A DNA stretch of 59,757 nucleotides from Burkholderiales bacterium. Lineage in GTDB: Bacteria > Pseudomonadota > Gammaproteobacteria > Burkholderiales > SG8-41. The notes beneath the pieces were generated by a model. The model made no database searches and had not been told where the DNA came from. It saw only the letters and a list, made by a program, of their open reading frames with translations. Positions within the stretch are counted from its first letter, which is position 1. The number at the start of each line of letters is the position of its first letter. The stretch covers positions 1 through 59,757 of the forward strand of contig JAIETP010000037.1 of the NCBI GenBank assembly GCA_019744975.1, given 5' to 3'. Positions 55,265-59,757 of the stretch are shown here, piece by piece. The position numbers and the translations under genes are program-made.

Positions 55265-56289
55265 GTCAAGAATTACCCGCGGCGCCACTGGTGCTGGCCG
55301 CGGACATTGGCGGCACCCATGCCGTGTTCCGGATCAGTGAGTTGCGCCCCGACGGCAACCATGAAACCGTGATTGAAAAATCCTATGCCAGCCGCGACTT
55401 CGAGAATTTCGACAGCCTGATGAACCGCCTGTTCAGCAGCGGCGACACGCTCGCTGCACGGCCGCGGCTGGTGGCCACCTGCCTTGCTGTCGCGGGGCCG
55501 GTGAAACACAACAGCGCGACGCTGACCAATCTCGGCTGGACTGTGGACGCCGCTGCGATTGCAGAAAAATACGCACTGAAATCTCTGCGCCTGATCAATG
55601 ATTTCCATGCCGCCGGTCATGGCGTGATGACGCTGGATGAAAGTAAATTGCTCGCCCTGCAGGCGGCCGAGCCCGATACCGACGGCACCATCGCCGTCAT
55701 CGGCGCGGGCACGGGGCTGGGCGTGGCGATCCTCGAGCGCGAAGGCGAGGGCTACCGCGTGCTGCCGTCGGAGGCGGGCAATGCCGACTTCGCGCCCATT
55801 GATGAGTTGCAGGACCAGTTGATGATCCATCTCCGCCGCACCTATGGCCGCGTGTCCTGGGAGCGGGTGATCTCGGGGCCGGGCCTGATGCGCATATTCA
55901 GTTTCCTGCAGGATTCCGGTTACGGCATCCCGTCGAAGCAACTACAAGACGCCACGCGCCGCTCAATCATCGACTACGCCGACGTCATCGCCGATTTCGG
56001 CCTGCACAAGCAGGACCAGCTGGCGACCCGGGCACTGGACCTGTTCATCAGCGCCTACGGATCCTTCGCCGGCAACATCGCGCTGACTGCGCTGGCGCGC
56101 GGCGGGGTTTATATCGCCGGTGGCATTGCGCCCAAAATCGTTAATCGCCTGAAGGAGGGCGGCTTCATGCGCGCCTTCAGCGCCAAGGGGGCGTTTGCGC
56201 CGCTGTTGTCAGGGATACCGGTGCGGGTGGTGATGGATGCGCAGGTGGGGTTGCGGGGGGCGTTGCGGGTGGCTGTAGGAAATAATTAA
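55261..56289 (+). CDS. glk: glucokinase
   Basis: A 342-residue E. coli-type glucokinase, slightly longer than the usual 320. The ATP phosphate loop is ADIGGTHAVFRI (14-25). Further blocks are CLAVAGPVKHN, LINDFHAAGHGV (catalytic Asp), VIGAGTGLGVAIL, SEAGNADFAP and RGGVYIAGGIAPKI. It phosphorylates glucose to glucose-6-phosphate in the cytoplasm. Translational coupling to mtfA suggests co-regulation. A copy of AAATCAAATACTTAT starts ten bases after the stop. Confidence 0.95.
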   Translation: MSQELPAAPLVLAADIGGTHAVFRISELRPDGNHETVIEKSYASRDFENFDSLMNRLFSSGDTLAARPRLVATCLAVAGPVKHNSATLTNLGWTVDAAAIAEKYALKSLRLINDFHAAGHGVMTLDESKLLALQAAEPDTDGTIAVIGAGTGLGVAILEREGEGYRVLPSEAGNADFAPIDELQDQLMIHLRRTYGRVSWERVISGPGLMRIFSFLQDSGYGIPSKQLQDATRRSIIDYADVIADFGLHKQDQLATRALDLFISAYGSFAGNIALTALARGGVYIAGGIAPKIVNRLKEGGFMRAFSAKGAFAPLLSGIPVRVVMDAQVGLRGALRVAVGNN

Positions 56290-56298
56290 AATATAATA

Positions 56299-56313
56299 AA
56301 ATCAAATACTTAT
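56299..56313 (+). repeat. exact copy of AAATCAAATACTTAT motif after glk
   Basis: It starts ten bases after the glk TAA and ends 27 bases before the next start codon, in a gap made almost wholly of A and T for its first 35 bases. Confidence 0.7.
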
Positions 56314-56340
56314 GATGTATTTTGATTCAAGGCGACAGCA

Positions 56341-56664
56341 ATGAGCGCCATCCTGGCAGCCATACGCAATCTGATCGAACGCGGCGATGTGCGGATATCA
56401 GAGCATGGCTACGACGAACTGGCGGAAGACGGATTGACCGTGACCGAAATTCTCGGCGGCATCGCTGGTGCTACGGTGGTTGAAGACTATCCGGACTTCC
56501 CGAAGGGGCCCGCAGTTTTAGTGCTACAGTTTGACGGCACAGGACAGCCGATTCATTCGGTGTGGGGAATACCCAAAGGCCATGACCGGCCGGCGGTGCT
56601 GGTGACGGCCTACCGCCCTGATCCCGTGAGATGGAACGCAGCGTTTACGGAGCGACGCAAATGA
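56341..56664 (+). CDS. DUF4258-like protein, possible toxin-type partner
   Basis: A 107-residue protein beginning with a helical VRISEHGYDELAEDGLTVTEI stretch (given in part from residue 18), then GPAVLVLQFDGTGQPIHSVWGIP and AVLVTAYRPDPVRW. This pattern fits DUF4258, a small family with the RelE/BrnT-like fold, often found in toxin-antitoxin-like pairs. Its stop (TGA 56662-56664) overlaps the ATG of the next gene at 56661, so the two are coupled. Whether it is a toxin, and what it would cleave, is not shown by the sequence. Confidence 0.7.
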   Translation: MSAILAAIRNLIERGDVRISEHGYDELAEDGLTVTEILGGIAGATVVEDYPDFPKGPAVLVLQFDGTGQPIHSVWGIPKGHDRPAVLVTAYRPDPVRWNAAFTERRK

Positions 56665-56879
56665 CGACCAGACGCAAGACCAAATTCATTCACGAAAGCC
56701 GCTATGTGGCCGAAGTGGAGATCGACGTCATCGAAGACGAGACCTCGTGGTCGCCTTATCTCTCGCTGGAAGATGCGAAGCGCCTGGATCAAGTGCGCGA
56801 GGCACTCAGGAGTGGGGATGTCAAAACGGCGGCGCAGTTTGGGCGCGTTTACACCTTGAATCCCGTGGCGGTTGTTTAG
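56661..56879 (+). CDS. small acidic protein, copy 1 of a tandem family (possible antitoxin)
   Basis: 72 residues starting MTTRRKTKFIHESRYVAEVE. The N-terminus is basic and the middle strongly acidic (VEIDVIEDETSWSPYLSLEDA), followed by a helix (KRLDQVREALRSGDVKTAAQ) and FGRVYTLNPV. It overlaps the DUF4258 gene by four bases. From memory, this small family commonly follows DUF4258 genes; its structure and function are unassigned. It may be the antitoxin of the pair. Two related copies lie downstream at 57186 and 57550. Confidence 0.65.
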   Translation: MTTRRKTKFIHESRYVAEVEIDVIEDETSWSPYLSLEDAKRLDQVREALRSGDVKTAAQFGRVYTLNPVAVV

Positions 56880-56903
56880 GAATTCACTGCGTCACCTTTT
56901 GCG

Positions 56904-57143
56904 ATGAAAGAAAGCACAAGGTACGTGAAGATCATCGAGTGGTCCGGCGAAGACCAGTGCTTTGTCGGCCGCTCCCCCGGACTGATCTACGGCGGATGCC
57001 ATGGTCAGGACGAAAAAGCCGTTTTTGACCAATTGTGTCTGGTGGTGGAGGAAGCGATTGCGCTTTACCACCAGGACGGGAAGCCCTTGCCGCCGCCGAC
57101 ATCGGGCCGTGACTACGCCAATAAGATGCAAAACGTCGCATAA
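56904..57143 (+). CDS. HicB-like small protein
   Basis: A 79-residue protein: YVKIIEWSGEDQCFVGRSPGL, then a helix (EKAVFDQLCLVVEEAIALYHQDGKPLPPP). This is the beta-beta-alpha core of HicB-type proteins (compare Y-x-V-x-x-x-x-D-x-x-F-V-x-x-P and G-x-x-L-P-x-P). No C-terminal DNA-binding helix is present and no HicA toxin gene is adjacent, so it is either an orphan or works with the small gene that follows 42 bp later. The start at 56904 has a weak ribosome site. Confidence 0.6.
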   Translation: MKESTRYVKIIEWSGEDQCFVGRSPGLIYGGCHGQDEKAVFDQLCLVVEEAIALYHQDGKPLPPPTSGRDYANKMQNVA

Positions 57144-57185
57144 GCTGCTTGTGAGGGTGCGAGCCGGTTTCATGAGGTGTCGCAA

Positions 57186-57398
57186 ATGACGACCAGACGC
57201 AAGACGAAATTCATTTACGAAAGCTGTTACGTGGCAGCGGTGGAAGTCAGGTTCATTGAAGAAGAGACTTCGTGGTCGCCTTATCTGTCGCTGGAAGATG
57301 CGCTGCGCCTCGATCGGGTTCGTGCGGCGCTCCAAAACTGGAATATCAAGGCTGTGGCGCGAATCGGATGTGTTTATACGCTGGAGCCTGTTGCCTGA
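57186..57398 (+). CDS. small acidic protein, copy 2 of the tandem family
   Basis: 70 residues from ATG 57186, within the same GTCGCAAATGACGA context as copy 1 (GACGCAAATGACGA). It shares MTTRRKTKFI, ETSWSPYLSLEDA and the VYTLEPVA end with copy 1 but has diverged in the C-terminal helix (RVRAALQNWNIKAVARIG). A GTG three codons upstream is in frame. It follows the HicB-like gene rather than a DUF4258 gene, so the upstream partner differs between copies. Confidence 0.6.
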   Translation: MTTRRKTKFIYESCYVAAVEVRFIEEETSWSPYLSLEDALRLDRVRAALQNWNIKAVARIGCVYTLEPVA

Positions 57399-57549
57399 GG
57401 TGAGCTGTGAGGGCGCAATGAATTCAAGATGCGTGATTGCAAGACCTGACCCCAATGCTAGGGTGAGCTTAGAGCCGTTTTTCGCTGCCTCTCACATGAT
57501 CGAAATCTGATCCATCACGGTGGGCAGCAGGATTCACTGAACGACGCAA

Positions 57550-57762
57550 ATGACGATCAAACACAAGACAAAATAAATTCGCGAAAGCTGCTACGTGGCA
57601 GAGGTGGAAGTCGAGGTCATTGAAGACGAGACTTCGTGGTCGATTTATCTGTCGCTGGAAGATGCGCAACACTTGGATCGGGTTCGTGATGCACTCAGAG
57701 GCGGGGATATTAAAATGACCGTGCGAATCGGGCGTGTTTATACGTTGGAGCCGGTTACCTGA
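57550..57762 (+). pseudogene. small acidic protein, copy 3, broken by a stop at codon 9
   Basis: ATG at 57550 in the same GACGCAAATGACGA context. TAA at 57574-57576 interrupts the frame after MTIKHKTK. Beyond it the frame stays open to TGA at 57760-57762 and reads ESCYVAEVEVEVIEDETSW, LSLEDA and RIGRVYTLEPVT. RIG-x-VYTLEPV is closer to copy 2 than to copy 1, so copies 2 and 3 probably arose by the later duplication. The 150 bp before it carry no gene. Confidence 0.75.
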
Positions 57763-57808
57763 AGTTTTTTGTGATCAAGTAACTCTGCTCGTCCTGAAAC
57801 AATTATAT

Positions 57809-58471
57809 CTAGCCTCTTTCACAAAATTTAGAGTATCCCCCGTTCTGCAAAAGGCAACCAAGTGCGTAGTAATTAAGTGCGTTTGGAAATTGATTGGCAG
57901 GATGCCAGAAGTCGATGAAATATCGAGAGTCATGTTTCCAAACTAAATCATATGTGGGAACGGCGTCTGGCCAAAGGTGTTGAACCGCTCCCCAAGTGTT
58001 TCCGCAAATAACAATCTCAGGGTTAATTAATTCGATTTGTAAGCGAATAAGATCGCCATCACGCATTGCATGCTGAGTGATTTCGTCACTGTCAGAAATT
58101 GATTTCCCATTGCTTTTTTTGACGTTGATGGTGGCGGAAGATAAAAGTGATTCACTCGCTAATGCGTAAGCTTCATCATCAGATGGAAACTTGGAAAAAG
58201 TACTTTTGGAATGGTGAATCGCGTAGCACCAATATGCGGCTGTCCACCAGATTTTGTATTTAGGGCCGTTCCACTCATCCCTGATGACCTTCCTTAGATC
58301 GTACCCTTCAGTCGCGTCCTCCTCACCGTAGGCTTCTTTCAGCAGAAGAAGCACCTTCCTCGGTGCGTGCTCCCATCGATGAATATCTATGATGCCATCT
58401 TTAATAAAGGGTTTGTTCCGATGATGAGATAGTTCGCACCACCGGGATAGCAGTTGTTCGTGTGACTCCAT
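57809..58471 (-). CDS. uncharacterised protein, possibly uracil-DNA-glycosylase-like fold
   Basis: 220 residues from the ATG at 58471 with a GGAG site; the frame extends 13 codons upstream. PRKVLLLLKEAYGEE (about 37-51) resembles the first active-site strand of the UDG superfamily, INPEIVICGNTW (about 160) a central strand, and FIDFWHPANQFPN near the C-terminus the His-Pro motif. Typical GxDPG and catalytic Asn residues are not recognisable, so glycosylase activity cannot be claimed. Codon use is clearly more AT-rich than the core chromosome. It is the last gene of a three-gene leftward cassette. Confidence 0.6.
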   Translation of the reverse strand: MESHEQLLSRWCELSHHRNKPFIKDGIIDIHRWEHAPRKVLLLLKEAYGEEDATEGYDLRKVIRDEWNGPKYKIWWTAAYWCYAIHHSKSTFSKFPSDDEAYALASESLLSSATINVKKSNGKSISDSDEITQHAMRDGDLIRLQIELINPEIVICGNTWGAVQHLWPDAVPTYDLVWKHDSRYFIDFWHPANQFPNALNYYALGCLLQNGGYSKFCERG

Positions 58472-58482
58472 ACTTGCTCCGG

Positions 58483-58683
58483 TTACTGCAATAATGCCCA
58501 CTTTACCCATTTGTCACACGTGACCATTGGTGGAACCATTTGGCGATCAAATAAGCCACCTATACATTGCCCAGTATCTGTGTCGGAACTGTATTCGACC
58601 CAATCTCGAAAGGTGGAGATTTTTCTGGGGCCGGCCCAACGTTCGCAGGTTATGCAGTTCTTCCATTGTGAAGTTACTTGCAT
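58483..58683 (-). CDS. small four-cysteine protein of unknown function
   Basis: 66 residues with a GGAGG ribosome site ahead of the ATG. Cys residues at 10, 13, 40 and 56 (NCITCERW, GQCIGG, VTCDKW) are spaced like a zinc- or iron-sulfur-binding ribbon, with Trp residues beside several of them. It lies 11 bp upstream of the UDG-like gene and its start overlaps the end of the preceding 67-residue gene by 10 bp, so the three are probably one transcript. Function unknown. Confidence 0.6.
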   Translation of the reverse strand: MQVTSQWKNCITCERWAGPRKISTFRDWVEYSSDTDTGQCIGGLFDRQMVPPMVTCDKWVKWALLQ

Positions 58684-58877
58684 TTTGGATCCTCCTTTGC
58701 ATTGATATGCCTCGATAACGAATCTAGGGCTTTCGGGGCGATTAATCCTGATTCACTTACATTGATTGAAATCAGAAACTGCGGAAGAGGGCGGTCATCT
58801 GGGTGATCCTGAATCTCGTGCCACAGCGGTTCATGCGTGTGTTGTTGCTGAGTGAATGATTCACTATTGGTCTTCAT
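58674..58877 (-). CDS. small hypothetical protein
   Basis: 67 residues from the ATG at 58877 (the frame runs 25 codons further upstream into the next gene). It is His/Gln-rich at the start (QQQHTHEPLWHEIQDHPDDRPLPQFLISINVSESGLI, in part) and ends NAKEDPKCK. No family is recognised. It is the first gene of the leftward cassette and overlaps the four-cysteine gene by 10 bp. Confidence 0.45.
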   Translation of the reverse strand: MKTNSESFTQQQHTHEPLWHEIQDHPDDRPLPQFLISINVSESGLIAPKALDSLSRHINAKEDPKCK

Positions 58878-58905
58878 GTGATATTCCGGATAATGATTTT
58901 TAGAT

Positions 58906-59304
58906 CTAAGGTTGGTTTGTCTGCTGCGCTTTGCTTTCTTTGTTTTGGCCAAAAATCAAATAAAGAATTGCTGTGATAGCTAGTAATCCAAGCCCACCAA
59001 TCATCAGTAGCGGCAAAGCGAGTATTGCGATGAAAAACGATGCTTTGAATGCCACCCGAATAAATAATGAGAAAAATATCAACAGGCTGGCAATGATCCC
59101 GACATCGACATTGCTACCGCCCATGGAAATTCCTGTTATTGCAACGACATATGCTGCCATTGCGACTAATCCTGTTGCGAAATTTACTGGCCGATAACCA
59201 TAAATTGATTCTGCTCTTCGATTGAGCGCTGTTACGCTCGACCAATAGAGTGCTGCGAGAATTATAAAGACAGCGAAAGTAAGTAGGATTGATAGCAGAT
59301 CCAT
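58906..59304 (-). CDS. four-helix integral membrane protein of unknown function
   Basis: 132 residues. Four hydrophobic segments are visible: 5-25 (SILLTFAVFIILAALYWSSV), about 45-60 (GLVAMAAYVVAITGIS), 69-85 (GIIASLLIFFSLFIRV) and 90-118 (SFFIAILALPLLMIGGLGLLAI, in part). The C-terminus is polar and charged (GQNKESKAQQTNQP). No conserved motif allows a functional call. It lies 28 bp upstream of the small three-gene cassette on the same strand and shares its AT-rich composition. Confidence 0.55.
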   Translation of the reverse strand: MDLLSILLTFAVFIILAALYWSSVTALNRRAESIYGYRPVNFATGLVAMAAYVVAITGISMGGSNVDVGIIASLLIFFSLFIRVAFKASFFIAILALPLLMIGGLGLLAITAILYLIFGQNKESKAQQTNQP

Positions 59305-59393
59305 GGCAAATTATTAAATCCCCCGAAACGTCTATTGTCAATAAACTCGACACAAAAAATGAAGTGAAGGACGGAGTAAGAACTGCAAGCGTA

Positions 59394-59421
59394 GCCCGTA
59401 AGGAGCGCAGCGGATTACGGG
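59394..59421 (+). repeat. left arm of a perfect 28-bp inverted repeat (REP-like)
   Basis: Begins GCCCGTAAGGAGCGC and ends GGATTACGGG. Each arm is itself a hairpin (CCCGTAA with TTACGGG). The exact reverse complement lies at 59660-59687. Confidence 0.9.
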
Positions 59422-59455
59422 GTTACGGTTGACGCTAATGCCTAATGGGAGTTCT

Positions 59456-59644
59456 ATGGGTAATCCTAAAGATAAGATTCAAGCGCTTCTGCAGAAGCTC
59501 TCCGAAAGCGTGAGCCATGAAAACGTCGTTTACTATCGTCACGTGCTTGAGAAAGTGCAGCACGGCCTGCAGCTTGCTGAGTCAGAAGGGGTTGTTGCTC
59601 ATGCAGATGCGAGAGCGCGCCTCAGTCAATGGCTCGCATCGTAG
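59456..59644 (+). CDS. antitoxin-like small protein (orphan)
   Basis: 62 residues from ATG 59456, preceded by a GGGAG site; a TTG at 59429 is in frame but less likely. The protein is helical (KDKIQALLQKLSESVSHENVVYYRHVLEKV) with a C-terminal EGVVAHADARARLSQWL. The last part resembles the conserved S-x-E-x-x-x-R-L-x-x-W-L end of RelB/ParD-class antitoxins. No toxin gene is visible before the window ends 113 bp later. It sits between 28-bp inverted repeats, as if carried on a small mobilised cassette. Confidence 0.5.
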   Translation: MGNPKDKIQALLQKLSESVSHENVVYYRHVLEKVQHGLQLAESEGVVAHADARARLSQWLAS

Positions 59645-59659
59645 AACAGGTGGGTTTTT

Positions 59660-59687
59660 CCCGTAATCCGCTGCGCTCCTTACGGGC
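59660..59687 (-). repeat. right arm of a perfect 28-bp inverted repeat (REP-like)
   Basis: Begins CCCGTAATCCGCTGC and ends CCTTACGGGC; reverse complement of 59394-59421 with no mismatch. It starts 15 bp after the stop codon of the enclosed gene and may also terminate its transcription. Confidence 0.9.
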
Positions 59688-59757
59688 TTGTATATTGATT
59701 GTGCACCCTTAGACGGCAGCGGATAGGGGTGCCGAGGTGGAGGGACGATACGGGCCA

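Overview
The window comes from a GC-rich betaproteobacterial chromosome. The evidence is gene order: ndk-rlmN-pilW-rodZ-ispG-hisS-yfgM-bamB-der-hfq-hflX-hflK-hflC-DUF2065-hisZ-purA, then rnr-rlmB and rpsF-priB-rpsR-rplI-dnaB. Both blocks are hallmarks of Betaproteobacteria. I cannot resolve the genus from sequence alone.

Layout. 1-1753 holds the end of a metal-efflux locus (a CzcC/TolC-like outer-membrane protein, cut by the window edge, and a small exported Cys-containing protein). It stops at a 46-nt 3' half of a tRNA-Arg(ACG) gene followed by an intact terminator. That arrangement suggests the right border of an element integrated in tRNA-Arg. 1860-12322 is mixed metabolism and signalling: oxaloacetate decarboxylase-like enzyme, flavin monooxygenase, thioesterase, NYN-LOTUS RNA-binding protein, class III cyclase with FHA domain, NAD-dependent dehydrogenase, MFS exporter, exported alpha/beta hydrolase, accA and tilS. 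12501-15711 encodes a TAXI-type TRAP transporter. 15843-31533 is the long housekeeping cluster: nucleotide balance, rRNA methylation, pilus and cell-shape factors, isoprenoid and His-tRNA synthesis, outer-membrane assembly, ribosome GTPases, Hfq and the HflKC complex. A small four-helix-bundle cassette flanked by inverted repeats and a tRNA-Leu(CAG) follow. A two-partner secretion pair (tpsA/tpsB) sits between rnr-rlmB and the ribosomal-protein/primosome operon.

43196-56289 holds phoH, bcp, ugd, a divergent selenium pair (mnmH and selD), an arylesterase whose start codon overlaps that of a divergent ABC transporter operon, rmuC, and mtfA-glk. selD is interrupted by an in-frame UGA exactly where SelD proteins carry their catalytic Cys/Sec, with a plausible bacterial SECIS hairpin just downstream. 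It is best read as a selenoprotein. SelD makes selenophosphate, which MnmH uses on tRNA and the Sec pathway uses for selenoproteins, including SelD itself.

56290-59757 is an AT-richer accessory tail. It has three tandem copies of a small gene (one broken by a stop codon) behind different partner genes, a three-gene cassette with a possible uracil-DNA-glycosylase-like protein, a four-helix membrane protein, and an antitoxin-like orphan bracketed by perfect 28-bp inverted repeats.

Two repeat families recur. REP-like palindromes (core CTGAGCCTGTCGAAGG) fill three convergent gene gaps. A 15-nt AT-rich motif, AAATCAAATACTTAT, occurs four times exactly and once with two changes, mostly just after stop codons; I do not recognise it.
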